Source of the DNA: Erinaceus europaeus
Taxonomy: Eukaryota > Chordata > Mammalia > Eulipotyphla > Erinaceidae
DNA length: 64,000 bases
Reading direction: 5' to 3'
Assembly: GCF_950295315.1 (NCBI RefSeq)
Contig: NC_080170.1
Location: 96,996,477-97,060,476 of the forward strand
In this document: one piece after another, positions 1 through 11,572 of the stretch
How the letters are laid out: every line of letters begins with the position of its first letter
Numbering within the stretch: position 1 is the stretch's first letter
Made by a program: the position numbers and the translations under genes
Notes under the pieces: generated by a model
What the model saw: the letters and a program-made list of their open reading frames with translations, nothing else
Database searches by the model: none
Told to the model about the DNA's origin: nothing

Positions 1-141
1 GCGCAGTGATGAAGCTTTGGACTCTCAAGCATGAGGTCCCAGGTTCAATCCCCGGCAGCACATGTGCCAGAGAGATGTCTGGTTCTTTCTCTCTCCTCCT
101 GTCTTTCTCATAAATAAATAAAATCTTTAAAAAAAAAAAAG
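1..141 (+). repeat. SINE C copy, cut by window start
   Basis: tRNA-like head lacking its first bases, then a B-box-like GTTCAATCCCCGGC, the CAGCACATGT motif, a C/T-rich body and a TTCTCATAAATAAATAAA tail with poly(A). The same family recurs at 42775. Confidence 0.85.
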
Positions 142-145
142 AGGG

Positions 146-275
146 TGAAAAAAAGAAAAAGACAGTATAATGGTTATGCAAACAGACTCTCAAAGCTGAG
201 ACTTCATAGTCCCAGGTTCAATCCCCTATACTACCATAAGCCAGAGCTGAGCAGTGCTCTAGTTAAAAAAAGAAA
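146..275 (+). repeat. SINE D copy
   Basis: Contains ATAATGGTTATGCAAA, GGTTCAATCCCC and CCAGAGCTGAGCAGTGCTCT, the core of a short tRNA-derived SINE seen about ten times here. A-rich sequence follows. Confidence 0.75.
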
Positions 276-502
276 AAAGGAAAAAAAAGGAAAGAAAAAA
301 CATAAAAAGAGTCTCTTCAACAAATGGTATTGGAGAAAATGGGTTGAGACATGCAGAAGAATAAAATTGAGCCACTATGTTTCACCAAACACAGAAGTAA
401 ACTCCAAGTGGATCAAGGATTTGGATGTTAGACCAGAAGCTATCAAATACTTTGAGGAAAATATTGGCAGAACTCTTTTCCACATAAATTTGAAAGACAT
501 TT

Positions 503-728
503 TCTTTTACTATATTTATTTATTTATTTATTTATTTATTGGATAGAGACAGCCAGAAATCAAGAGTTAGGGGGTAGTAGAGAAGGGAGAGAGACAGAGA
601 GACACCTGCAGCCCTGCTTCACCGCTTGCAAAGCTTTCCCCCTGCAGGTGGGGGGCAGGGGGTCGAACCCAGGTCCTCGAGCATTGTAACATGTGTGCTC
701 AACCTCGTATGCCATCACCCAGCCACCC
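503..728 (-). repeat. SINE B inserted in L1
   Basis: Reverse-oriented SINE B: TTTA-repeat tail, GGATAGAGACAGCCAGAAAT, then the tRNA-like head at its right end. Flanked by AAAGACATTT at 493-502 and 729-738, a perfect target-site duplication. Confidence 0.9.
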
Positions 729-777
729 AAAGACATTTGCAATGAAGTGAAACCAATTACAAAGAATACTAAAACAA

Positions 778-816
778 GCAGGGTTTCCGTAGTATAGTGG
801 TTATCACGTTCGCCTC
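778..816 (+). pseudogene. Retroposed 5' half of tRNA-Val (CAC)
   Basis: From 783 the sequence matches the 5' half of mammalian tRNA-Val(CAC) as I remember it (GTTTCCGTAGT.TAGTGG..., one mismatch). It stops at the anticodon; the last AC of CAC overlaps the duplication. No 3' half, CCA or poly(A) is present. A perfect 19-bp duplication, ACAAAGAATACTAAAACAA, flanks it at 759-777 and 817-835. A 5-base non-tRNA leader (GCAGG) precedes it. It cannot encode a functional tRNA. The exact endpoints suggest L1-machinery insertion of a tRNA half rather than decay of a full tRNA copy. Confidence 0.85.
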
Positions 817-2033
817 ACAAAGAATACTAAAACAAAAATAAACCAATGGGACTACATCAAATTAAAAAGCTTCTGCACAGCAAAAGAAACCACTACCCAA
901 ACAAAAGACCCCTAACAAAATGGGAGCAGATTTTTATGTACCATATATCAGAAAAGAAGCAAATAACAAAACATAAAGAGCTTGCCAAAATCAACAACAA
1001 GAAAACAAATGACCCCATCCAAAAATAGGAAGAGGACATGAACAAAATATTCACCATAGAAGAGACCCAAAAGGGGAAGAAACACATGAAAAATGCTCCA
1101 AGTCATTGACTGTCAGAAAAATGTAAATAAAGACAATGTGATACCACTTCACTCCTGTGAGAATGTCATACACAAGAAAAAGTAGCATCAACAAATGCTG
1201 GAGAGGTTGTGGGAATAAAAGAATCCTCCTGCACTGCTGGTGAGAATGTAAATTGGTCCAACCTCTGTGAAGAGTAGTTTAGAGAACTCTCAGAAGGCTA
1301 GAAATGGACCTACCCTATGACCCTGCAATTCCTCTCCTGAGGATATATCCTAAGGAACCCAACACATCCATCCAAAACGTTTTGTGTATACCTATGTTCA
1401 CAGCAGCACAATTTGTAATAGCCAAAACCTGGAAGCAACCCAGGTGTCCAATAAGAGATGAGTGGCTGAGCAAGTTGTGGTATATATACACAATGGAATA
1501 CTACTCTGCTATTAAAATGGTGATTTCACCATTTTCAGTCCATCTTGTATGGAGCTTGAAGAAATCATGTTAAGTAAGATAAGTCGGAAACAGAAGGATG
1601 GATATGGGATCATCTCAGCCACAGGCAGAAGTTGAAAAACAAAATCAGAAGGGAAAATACTAAGCAGATTGGACTCTTGTACCAAAGTAAGACTCTGGGA
1701 TGGGGGTGGTTTAGATCCTGGAACATGATGGCAGAGGGGGAACCTAGTGGGAATTGTATTGTTATGTGGAAAACTGAGAAATGTTAAGCATGTACAAACT
1801 ATTGAATTTACTGGTGACTGTAAAACATTAATCCCCCAATAGAGAAAAAGAGAGAGTGAAAAAATAAAGAGTTAAAGTTCCTCATTTATGAACAACATAC
1901 AACATGGGAAGAAGTAGATGAGCTATTTTGCAATGGTAGTGAGACTGATAACTTCTGGAAGATTAATCAGAACTTATACTGGCAACTGAAGGTTGAGTTT
2001 CTTCTATTGTTATTTTTAAACCTGTATCTAATA

Positions 2034-2960
2034 CTTTTTTTCTTTTGTGTTTAATTTATTTATAAAATAAAAAATAGGAAATATTGACAAAGCCACAGGA
2101 TAAGAGGTAAAATTCCTCATATTTCCCACCACCAGAGTTTCATATTCCATCCCCTCCACTGGATGCTTTCCTATTCTTTATCTCTCTGGGAGTATGGGCC
2201 CAGGATCATGATGGGGTGCAGAAGGTGGAAGGCCTGGCTTCTGTAATTGCTTCTCCACTGAATATTAGCATTGGCAGGTCAATCCATACTCCCAGCATGT
2301 TTCTACATTTCCTAGTGTGGCAAAGCTTTGGAGAAATGGGTTTCTAGGGTACATTGTTGTGGTCATCTACCCAAGGAAGTCATGCTGGCATCATGATAGC
2401 ATCTGCAACTTGGTATCTGGAAAAAAGCATTAAGATATAAAGAACAAACTGTTAATAATCTGGAACCTAAACGCAAGAATATAGCAGATGAAATTTGGGG
2501 TTTTCATTTTGGAAAAAAGTTAGTAGGTCTATTTTAGGTGTATTCCAAGGGGCCTATGAATTTACTAATTTTTGCCTGAGCCTGACAGCATGCAGATAGC
2601 CAAAGGTATTATCTCAGGAGATGGTGTCAAGGTTTGGAAATAGGATTAGAAAGCTGGATCAGGGAAGAGAGTAGCTCCCAGATCTGGGAAAAGTATATAA
2701 ATACCATTAACTGTAATCCTCATCGATTTCACCTGGGGTCTATATTCAGCACAGGAGTCTGTGTAACCTCTGCATCCCTGTAGGTCTGAGTTCGCATTCT
2801 GTGGTCATAGCTAGAAACGTTCTAGGTTGCACTCTTTTCCTGACCCATTTTCCTTGAGTGGTAGAGTATTTTGGCCTAACCTCCCTTCAGAGAATGGGGC
2901 AGTCCCCTACCATTGTTGTTCCACATGGAGGGATCCTGTATTTTTAACTTGTTTTCAGGA
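2034..2960 (-). repeat. Element E copy (unnamed A-tailed retroposon)
   Basis: Begins with a T-rich run (the A-tail on the minus strand), then TTTATAAAATAAAAAATAGG and CCCACCACCAGAGTTTC, and continues through segments shared with copies at 12823, 23790 and 36838. The right boundary is approximate. Some 900 bp are shared with the 23790 copy. Confidence 0.75.
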
Positions 2961-3539
2961 CTTCATCACTCCTGACCAGCTTATTCAAGTAGAGAGTAAC
3001 AGAAACAGAGGGAAAAGGAAAAAATACTATAGTGCTAAAGCTTCCTCCAATGTGTTGTTTACAATACAAAGCAGGTTAGTTTTTCAGCTCCCAATATAAT
3101 TCTATTAGTAGTGCAACTTGCTTCTTTCTTTCTCATTCATTGTAGATTCATTTCTTTACTTACTCAACATTCCCAGAGTTCTTACTTGATGAAAGATACA
3201 AGAATATAATAATGCCTTTAAACAAAGCAAGTAAACAAGTGAGTCGAGTCAACAGCTCCTATAAAAGGCAGAAAATGTTGCAACAAAAGAGCAGTGTACT
3301 ACCTAAATAGAAACTTCAAAGATGAATGGGCAGGCAATGAGAGAGGGAGGCATTCTGACAGAGCAAGCAGCATACTCAAAGCTGTAGAAAAGCTGTGCTG
3401 CTTCAAGGAGCTTAGGGCAATGAATGTGGTTTGCCGGGAATTTAAAAGATAAGGGGAAAATGGATTTCTTCATCTGCCTTACTTACCCTTGTGCCTCTAC
3501 ATTTCTAAGATATCACTTTACACTTCTATGCAAATTACT
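2961..3539. other. Unassigned intergenic sequence
   Basis: No exon, RNA gene or recognisable repeat seen. AT-rich, unique-looking sequence. Confidence 0.5.
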
Positions 3540-3790
3540 TTTGGGGAGGGCAATTTAATGGTTTACAATCAACAGTAAGATACAGTAGTAGGTACATGTG
3601 TAACATTGCTCAGTTTTCCACATAACACTCTAGTAACACCCCTACCTACTTCTTCTTCCAACATCATGTTACAAGACCTGAACATGTCCCAGAGTGAAAA
3701 TTATTCTTTGAACCCTAGTCCTTTCATAAAAGAAAAGTGCACTCTAGCATTGTTATGGCTTACTTCTTGGTAGACTTTTCCTTAATATCT
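3540..3790 (-). mobile_element. L1 3' UTR fragment
   Basis: Matches the reverse complement of the L1 3' UTR at 7994-8240: GGTTTACAATCAACAGTAA, TTGCTCAGTTTTCCACATAA and AAGACCTGAACATG. More diverged than the 7994 copy. Confidence 0.75.
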
Positions 3791-4345
3791 GTCTTTGGGA
3801 GTAAGAACTTTTCTTTCTTTTTTTCTTTATATTTATACGTAGTTTAGAAGGTAAGTCCATTTCCCCGTATATATATGTGATTATTTCTGTTGTGTTATTC
3901 CAGTGGATATTTGCAGAATTCATTCATGAGCTACTTCTTTGCACAACTGTACTTAAAACTAAATAAAATAACAGGTGACATTGTCTGATTTAGGAAAGCA
4001 GAGGTTACAAATATCCTGTGTCTGAAAGTTTGAAACACTTTGAGAAATTATATGAAATCTGAACTTGAAGAGTTCGGCAAGAGCTTTGAACTCTTCATAA
4101 AAATGTCCTTTAAAGGAATTAACCTGATTATATCTGTGGCTTATGAAAAGAGACTAATTAGTAAACTGCTATAATATTCATGGGAATAAATTGTTTAGGA
4201 ACTTTAATGAGGATAGGGTCAATGGGAAAAATGAAGGAGTGGGTTTAAGAGATGGTTAAAAGGTCATTTTGACAAAATTATGTAGGGAAGATGGGGTAGC
4301 TAAGAGTTGAAACTTTTGCCAAGAGTAGAAGCATAGCCAAAATAA
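3791..4345. other. Unassigned intergenic sequence
   Basis: AT-rich sequence with no supportable feature. Confidence 0.5.
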
Positions 4346-4450
4346 CCAAAAAGAAGAAGAGGAGGAGGGGGGAGGAAAAAGAAGGAGGAGGAGAAGGAGA
4401 AGGAGAAGGAGGAGGAGGAGGAGAAGGAAGAGGAGGAGGAGATAATGATG
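4346..4450. repeat. Purine-rich (GAA/GGA)n microsatellite
   Basis: About 100 bp of pure A/G trinucleotide repeats on the + strand, grading into GAT repeats. It creates a spurious proline/serine-rich frame on the minus strand. Confidence 0.95.
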
Positions 4451-5224
4451 ATGTGATGATGTTGGTGGGACAATAGATGGGGGGAATACTGAATTTAATT
4501 TTGAGCATTTTTAGCTTAAGATCTCTATGATACAATCAGATGGCAAAGCTTTTGGAAAAGTTTAAAGCATAGGAATGCACCTAATTTTTCAAAGACTGAA
4601 AAAGCTACTTTAGAAATGACACTGCTATATGAAGTGTATTTGGTGCGCAAATGCTCTTCTGCCCTTGGACAAATCATTTTTATAAACTTAGTAATAAAGA
4701 ACTTTAAACAGGTTTCAAAGTCAGGAAAAAATTCTTGGTCAGAGGAAGTTCATTCATCTGACTGCATGCAAGAGTCATAGATACCATCTGTAGGCTTCTG
4801 CCTGTTGCTTAATTGACTGGGATTGTTGAGTCAGGAAGTGAATTCCTGAGGTAAATAGTTTGTAGAACTTTTTTTGTGTACTCCTCCAATTTTTTCCTTT
4901 TAAAATGATCAGAAGAAATTGTTTACCACAATGGAACCTGGGGAGAAAAATGAGCTCAAATGTTTTCTTGGTTCCTAAACTTGTATATCATGAATCCACA
5001 TAGGCAACACTTACTATCAATCTCACAAGCCAATGGAATAGGAGAGTATTATGTCCTGCTCTTCCGAAGTACCCTTCAGAAACTCTGTAAGTTGTCTTCT
5101 AAATATTACAGTTCCTACAGAACAACTTGGTATAGAACCTAGCCCACAACTATCATTTATAAAACTGGAAACTCTTACGGTATTCTATTTTTCTGATAGG
5201 GCTTTTCTACTTAAATTTCTCAGA
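4451..5224. other. Unassigned intergenic sequence
   Basis: No exon or repeat recognised; short open frames here have no conserved motif that I know. Confidence 0.5.
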
Positions 5225-5912
5225 ATGGCTTACATCAACAAACATTGAAATGACAGGTGTTGGAGAAGTTGTAGAGAAAACAAAAGAACTCTGCTTCATT
5301 GCTGGTGGGAATGCAAACTAGTGCAGCCCCTTTGGAAGACTGTTTGAACAGTCCTTAAATAAATAAAAGTGGAAGTACCTTATGATCCAGCAATACCATT
5401 CTGAGGCATACATCCAAGGGACACTAGTTAGAAGGGACATATGCACCCCTAATGCTCATAGCTGCATTATTCACAATAGCCAAAGAGTAGAAGCAGCATA
5501 AATGCCCTTCGAAAGGGGACTAAGGAAGTTATGGGTTATATATTTCATAGGAAACACTCTGCAATCATAAAAGATAACATTGTGTCATTTGGGACAAAAT
5601 GAATGGAACTGGAGGTAATTATGCTTGACAAAATTATTAAGGAGATGAAAGACATATCCTTATGGTTATGAAAGACAAATCCAGATGGTTTCACTCATGT
5701 GCAATCTAGATATCTAATTCACATGAACTTGCCAAACACACACACACGCACGCACGCACAAGCAAACTATTTCTAAGACTTGTGAGTACTATGATGATTA
5801 TCTTTGGGAGGTAGAAGGGTAGTAATACAGAATTTTGGTAGTGGGTATGCTGTGGAACTCTACATTGTAGTCTTATAGTCTTTTAACATACTATTAATAA
5901 CAAATAAAAGAT
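5225..5912 (+). mobile_element. Old L1 3' fragment
   Basis: Diverged L1 ORF2/3' UTR: GCTGGTGGGAATGCAAACTA, TATGATCCAGCAATACCATT and GCTGCATTATTCACAATAGC are standard landmarks of the ORF2 end. Frame broken many times. Contains a short (CA)n at about 5740. Confidence 0.85.
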
Positions 5913-7544
5913 TAAGTTCTCTCCTCAGTCTCACATATAGTTATTTAATAGTATTTAACAGATACTACTACTAAAACTTCATAGTGTAGATCTCTAATTT
6001 GAAAGATCAAGATGGGGAAAAATAAACTTAGTTTGTCTATAAATTTGCTTTATCCTAAGCTGAAGAAATACCCCTAACCTGATTATGGATTTAGTATAAA
6101 TGGTATTTAACCTGTGTCTTCTTCCCAATGAAACATTCCATGTGAAACCCCAGGATGCTAGCGAATTCAGTCTATTTCCTCTCCTTAGCTTCTATTGTAT
6201 GCTAATTTTATTAGATTTGAATATCTTTCCATCTGACAGTGATCCCTTGTGAAGAAAAGTCAAGGACATGGCCCTTTCCCAAGTCTCTGTTATTTCTGTC
6301 CACAGTTCTATGTATTAGAAATCTGATGTCCAACCCTTTACCCAGAAGTCTCTGCTATACTTCGTCACTCATTGGAATAACCTTACCCATGACACAGGAT
6401 GTTCATGTTGTATGTGCCCAGTAGGCAATATGCACTAGGCTGCCTGTGGAATAAGTTAGCAGTCTTAGGCAATTTCTTCAGCTAAATGAGTTTATTCAGC
6501 TTCTTCTCCACATTAATTTTTAGCTGGGGCATAGTTACTCTTTTCTTAATACCTTGTGATATTCCAATTACAGATGCATCATTCCTAAATCTCTCTGAGT
6601 TACTAAATTTATATTGTAGAAATTCTTCATAAAAATAAAATCTCCCTTTACTAGCCCCCAGTCATATCCTAGGCTGGATATATTACAGTTGATAGTCATG
6701 CTCTCAGGAAAGCTGTTCTTGATCCTCTAAGACACAAATGACTGCCTTTGCTCTATTTGCCATAATAGTTTCTATCAATGACAATCAATACTTAATTCAC
6801 ATTTACTGTAATTGACTTCAAAATTGCATCCTACTTACGGTGATAGTCCTGTGTCTAGAATATTACTTTTATGTATTTTTAACTGTTTTATGCAAATGGA
6901 AGATGGGACTACAGGAGTAAGAACAGTAATAAAGGGGCATATATGAACAAAAATATGAGAGGTATAGATATGTGGCATATGGTTAGTTTGTCCAAAAGTA
7001 TTTCTGTGTTAGGAGTCAGTCTGACACATAACCATGAGTAAGCTTCGTATAAATCTGCCCTTACATGGCAACATGATAAGCTGATGAATGAGATAGATTC
7101 TGAATTAAGGAATGAGGTATTTTTTGAGAGAAATTGGGTTATATAAATAACAGAGAAAAAATATAAATGTGCTTATTGCAGATGGTTTTAACTACATTGA
7201 CATAAAAAGTGGCAACAATGATAGTCAATGATGTATATGTGTTTCTTTTTAAAGTATAAGTTTAATGAAAAACAGCATGGGCTAATTTTAACTAGAAAGA
7301 AATGACCCAAAAATATGTAGATGATTCAAAGATTACCTACACAATGAAAAATGTATGCAGTAGAACAAAAGGGAAATAGCTCAGGATAGTAACAGAATAT
7401 GTCCTGTGAAATAATTCTGGGTGTCTCACTTTTTTTTTTTTTAGTATTTTCCAAAATTTGATTTAATAAGTAGATATTATCTTAATTATTCATAGTTTTC
7501 CAGTATGGTTTCATTTAATGAACCAAAGAATGTAGTTTCTTTTT
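5913..7544. other. Unassigned intergenic sequence
   Basis: About 1.6 kb, AT-rich, with no exon, RNA gene or clear repeat that I can support. Confidence 0.5.
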
Positions 7545-7700
7545 TAAAAAAATATTTTTTATTTGTTTTATTTTAATTAGAGAGATATACAGAGAAAGAA
7601 ACCAGAGCATTCATCAGTTCTGGCTTCTGTTGGTTTGGAGGATTGAACCAGGGCTTTGGTGTCTCAGTCATGAAAGTCTTTTTGCATAACCACTCAAGAA
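7545..7700 (-). repeat. SINE D copy, diverged
   Basis: Reverse orientation: A-tail as poly(T), TCTGGCTTCTG, GATTGAACCAGGGCTTTGG and CATGAAAGTCTTTTTGCATA AC, the tRNA-like head. Confidence 0.7.
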
Positions 7701-7799
7701 TGAAGTTTCTATAGTAGCCCAGGCAAGCTGAAAACCTCCCTTATTAAATAAATATAACTTTTAACCATTGACTCTTAATGAGATAATTTTCCTCCTTTC

Positions 7800-7977
7800 T
7801 ATTTCTGCTTCTTTTCTTTTCCTCTCCTCTCCTCTCCTCTCCTCTCCTCTTCTTTTCTCTTCTCTTCAAGAATACTGTTCAATTCTGGTTTGTGGTGTTA
7901 CAGAGGATTGAACCTGGGACTTTGGAGCCTCAAGCATGAAAGTCTTTCTGCATAATCATGCTATCTCCCCTGCCCAC
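7800..7977 (-). repeat. SINE D with (CTCCT)n-expanded tail
   Basis: The head at 7868-7977 (GATTGAACCTGGGACTTTGG, ATGAAAGTCTTTCTGCATAA) is joined to a (TCTCC)n tract at about 7815-7867 that replaces the usual A-rich tail. Confidence 0.75.
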
Positions 7978-7993
7978 TAACCTTTGACTCTTT

Positions 7994-8833
7994 TATTTTT
8001 TTATTTTATTATTTTATTGGGGAATTAATGTTTTACATTCAACAGTAAATACAATAGTTTGTACATGCATAACATTCCCCAGTTTCCCATATAACAATAC
8101 AACCCTCACTAGGTCCTCTGTCATCCTTCTTGGATCTGTATTCTCCCTACCCACCCACCCCCGAGTCTTTTACTTTGGTGCAATACACCAATTCCAATTC
8201 AGGTTCTACTTGTGTTTTCTCTTCTGATCTTGTTTTTCAACTTCTGCCTGAGAGTGAGATCATCCCATACTCATCCTTCTGTTTCTGACTTATTTCTCTT
8301 AACATGAATTTTTTAAGGTCCATCCAAGGTCGGCTGAAAATGGTGAAGTCACCATTTTTTACAGCTGAGTAGTATTCCATTGTGTATATATACCACAACT
8401 TGCTCAGCCACTCATCTCTTGTTGGACACCTGGGTTGCTTCCAGGTTTTGGCTATTACAAATTGTGCTGCCAAGAACATATGTGTACACAGATCTTTTTT
8501 GGATGGATGTGTTGGGTTCCTTAGGATATATCCCCAGGAGAGGAATTTCAGGATCATAGGGTAGGTCCATTTCTAGCCTTCTAGAAAGTTCTCCAGACTG
8601 TTCTCCACAGAGGTTGGACCGATTTATATTCCCACCAGCAGTGTAGGAGGGTTCCTTTGACCCCACACCCTCTCCAGCATTTGCTGCTGTTAGCTTTTCT
8701 GACATTCACAGGAGTGAAGTGGTATCTCATTGTTGTCTTTATTTGCCTTTCTCTGACAATCAGAGACTTGGAGCATTTTTTCATGTGTTTCATGGCCTTT
8801 TGGATCTCTTCTGTGGTGAATATTGTGTGCATA
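7994..8833 (-). mobile_element. Young 5'-truncated L1
   Basis: Reverse-oriented L1: poly(T), the 3' UTR, then the end of ORF2 (minus strand, with YIYTMEYYSAVK near the C-terminus). A perfect 16-bp duplication, TAACCTTTGACTCTTT, sits at 7978-7993 and 8834-8849. The perfect duplication and close match to the L1 at 306-1862 suggest a recent insertion. ORF2 is frame-damaged, since its pieces fall in several frames. Confidence 0.92.
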
Positions 8834-8849
8834 TAACCTTTGACTCTTT

Positions 8850-9623
8850 AAACATAGGGCATTGAAACTCAAATAATTTGCTAGTGCTAAAACCAAACAT
8901 CATGCCTGTAAGATAAACTTTAATTGTTACCAAACAAAATGGCTAATGTTTTAATAGATCATTTGATAGAGATCTGAATTTCTTTTCACTTCTGTAACAA
9001 GAATCTTTAAGAAATTAGGGCACTCAAGCATGTTGAGGATATAGAGAAATAAATAGTTCATCAGGTACAATGACTACCTTGCCATGTGCATTGCCCAAGT
9101 CCAAATGCCAGCACCACAAGGAAGGTGCTGTGTCATCCAGGAAATTCTTCCTCTCTGTCCCTCTATCTAAATGAAAACTTGACTTGGGGAAGTGACATTA
9201 TTCATGCACAGGTCCCAGCTCCACCTGCAAAAAAGTCTTTATTTACTTTTTTCCATCCATATAAAAATGCACACCTATGCATACAAAAGCTTATATAAAA
9301 GTATTGCATAAATGGACATACCTTTAACATTATATACAAACCTAGAACTCCTTGTTAAAATAGAGAAAGTTTCTGTAAGTAGGGGTTTGTAGTGAGTGAA
9401 CTATATTGGCTTCATATCAATACTATGAGAGAGGTTCAAATGGATATATTAATGAGCATACAAGATAGATTGGTAGATAGTAGACAGAGTCCCTTCCTGC
9501 CTTAAAAAATGAAATAGGCAACAAAACATGCCAGAATAAATATTTCTCCTTGATTATTAAAATATATCAAGAACACTGATATGTCTGGTACTAAAGCAAC
9601 TTTTACCTTGTACTTGTAATCAT
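8850..9623. other. Mostly unassigned; possible decayed SINE at 9060-9240
   Basis: 9060-9240 has SINE-like features (CAAGTCCAAATGCCAGCACC, C/T-rich body) but is too diverged to call. The remainder shows nothing. Confidence 0.4.
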
Positions 9624-9638
9624 GAATTATGGAAGTTC

Positions 9639-9929
9639 TTTTTTTTTTTGTAATTTTATTTATTTAACTTCCTTTTTGTTGCCCTTGTTGTCTTTGTATT
9701 GTTGTTGTAGTTGATGTCGTCGTCGTCGTTGGATAGGACAGAGAGAAATGGAGAGAGGAGGGGAAGACAGAGAGAAGGAGAGAAAGACAGACACCTGCAG
9801 ATCTGCTTCACCGCCTGTGAAGCGACTCCCCTGCAGGTGGGGAGCCGGGGGCTCGAACCAGGATCCTCATGCCGGTCCTTGCGCTTAGCGCCACCTGCGC
9901 TTAACCTGCTGCGCTACCGCCCGGCTCCC
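9639..9929 (-). repeat. SINE A copy
   Basis: Reverse SINE A: T-rich tail, GTTGGATAGGACAGAGAGAA, CTGCTTCACCGCCTGTGAAG and CGCTACCGCCCGGCTCCC. Duplication GAATTATG(G/T)AAGTTC at 9624-9638 and 9930-9944. Confidence 0.95.
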
Positions 9930-9944
9930 GAATTATGTAAGTTC

Positions 9945-10379
9945 TAAGTTAACATTCTAAATATTTAGATTAAAAACAGCTGTTGACCTTAGTTATAACA
10001 TAACCAAAAATATCAGAAAACATAGTTTGGGAGAATATTAACTGAAAAATAGTTTAACATATTAAGAGGATTTACTGCACCAGTAAAATGACTGGAACAT
10101 GCTCACTTTAAATTAAGTTTTCAATGGTAAATTTTCAGTGTGACTGTTCATATGCAAAAAAGTATTAAATTAGCTCTTACTTAATGCATTTTGACTAATT
10201 AATTTTCAAACCCATAAAATTGAGTCTTATAAAGGAGTATCATAAAAGTTAATGTTATAAATATAAAGAAGAAATAATGTAATTATATTAAAGTTTATCT
10301 GGGATATTTAATTAGAAAATACATAAATGTCAAAATATAAGCAACTCATAGGAAAAATCAGAATCTTATCGCAATTACC
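9945..10379. other. Unassigned AT-rich sequence
   Basis: No feature seen. Confidence 0.5.
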
Positions 10380-10390
10380 AAATTTACTTT

Positions 10391-10746
10391 TTTTTTTTTT
10401 TTTGGGCCTCCAGAATTATTGCTGGGGCTTGGTGCCTGCGCCACAAATCCACTGCTCCTGGAGCTTATTTTTTCCCTTTTGTTACCCTTGTTGTTTATCA
10501 TTATTGTTGTTATTGTTGTCATTGCTGTCATTGTGGTTAGTGTTGTTGGATAGGACAGAGAGAAGTCAAGAGAGGAGGGGAAGACAGAGGGGGGAGAGAA
10601 AGATAGACATCTACAGACCTGCTTCACCACTTGTGAAGTGACCTCCCTGCAGGTGGGGAGCTGAAGCCTGGAACAGGGATCCTTGAGCAGGTCCTTGTGC
10701 TTCACACTATGTGCACTTAACCAGCTGTATTACTGCCCAACCCCTC
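10391..10746 (-). repeat. SINE A, long form
   Basis: Carries the extra module after the A-tail (CTCCAGAATTATTGCTGGGG ... CACAAATCCACTGCTCCTGG), then the usual SINE A body. Duplication AAATTTACTTT at 10380-10390 and 10747-10757. Confidence 0.92.
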
Positions 10747-10757
10747 AAATTTACTTT

Positions 10758-11238
10758 ATCTTAAAAAAATGTCTTTATTGGGGATTAATGGTTTGCAGTA
10801 AACAGTAGTTTGTACGTATGTAACATTTCTCAGTTTTCCACATAACACTTCAGCCTGCTCTAGGCCCTCCTCTGCCATCATGTACCAAGACCTGAACCCC
10901 ATTTCCCCACCCAGGAGTCTTTTACTTTGGTGCAATACACCAACTCCACTCCAAGTTCTGCTTTGTGTTTTCCCTTCTGTTCTTATTTTTTCAACTTCTG
11001 TCTATGAGTGAGATCATAGCAGCAGAATTTATAATCCAAAAACCTGGAAATAATCCAGGTACCCAACAACAGATGAGTGGCTGAAAAAGTTGTGGTATAT
11101 ATACACAATGGAATACTACTCAGTTATGAAAAATGGTGAATTGACGTTCTTCACCTCATCTTAGATGGAGCTTGAAGGGATCATGTTAAGTGAGATAAAT
11201 CAGAAAGAGAAGGATGAATATAGGATGATCTCACTCAT
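10758..11238 (-). mobile_element. L1 with inverted 5' part (twin priming)
   Basis: 10762-11028 is L1 3' UTR on the minus strand. From about 11029 to 11238 the sequence switches to plus-strand L1 ORF2 end (GTTGTGGTATATATACACAA, GGAATACTACTCAG). A similar 12-mer flanks both ends (CAAATTTACTTT at 10746, CAAATTAACTTA at 11239; 10 of 12 match). This is the typical structure of a twin-primed L1 insertion. Confidence 0.8.
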
Positions 11239-11317
11239 CAAATTAACTTAGCAATTTCAGTTTATCAGCTCTGTCAAATCACTTTTGGAAGACTATATAT
11301 ATTAACAAATAATTTAT

Positions 11318-11572
11318 GGTGGTTCATTCAGTAGAGTGCACACATTGGCATGGGTTCAAGCACCTTTTGGGGGGAAGCTTCACAAGTAATGCAATGAGTG
11401 TCTCTCCTCTCTCTCTCTCTCTCTCCCTCTCTTATCCTTTCTTTCTATGAGAAAGAAAACATAATTAAGTAAAAATGACTGCTGGCCAGGTGTGATGAGA
11501 GTATTGGAGGCTTTAAGCCCCAGTGATAACCCTGGTGGCAAAAAGTGAATAAGCAAATAAATAAAGACATTA
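11318..11572 (+). repeat. Decayed tRNA-derived SINE
   Basis: Head with GTAGAGTGCACACATTGGCA TGGGTTCAAGCACC, a (CT)n stretch, and the 3' module GCCCCAGTGATAACCCTGGT followed by an AAATAAATAAA tail. Confidence 0.65.

Larger units (their letters stand above)
306..1862 (+). mobile_element. 5'-truncated L1: ORF2 end plus 3' UTR
   Basis: Sense-strand LINE-1 tail. The end of ORF2 is readable at 1304-1573, including YIYTMEYYSAIK, the familiar L1 ORF2 C-terminal motif. A 3' UTR follows, ending in AAACATTAATCCCCCAATA and A-rich sequence. The reading frame is broken upstream, so it is dead. A SINE B (503-728) and a tRNA fragment (778-816) have inserted into it, each with target-site duplications, so both are younger than this L1. 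Confidence 0.9.

Noticed and set aside
2690..2715. TATA-like AAGTATATAAATACC as a promoter
   Set aside because: It is an internal motif of element E, repeated at 24420 and similarly at 37508, on the antisense strand of the retroposon.
4278..4535. Proline/serine-rich minus-strand frame
   Set aside because: It is the reverse of a purine-rich microsatellite.
8237..8557. Frame with YIYTMEYYSAVKNGD
   Set aside because: This is the L1 ORF2 C-terminus in a truncated, dead L1.
9711..9947. Recurring small protein containing LDRTERNGERRGRQR, seen in many places
   Set aside because: It is a by-product of SINE A translated in one frame; it tracks every SINE A copy and is not a gene family.
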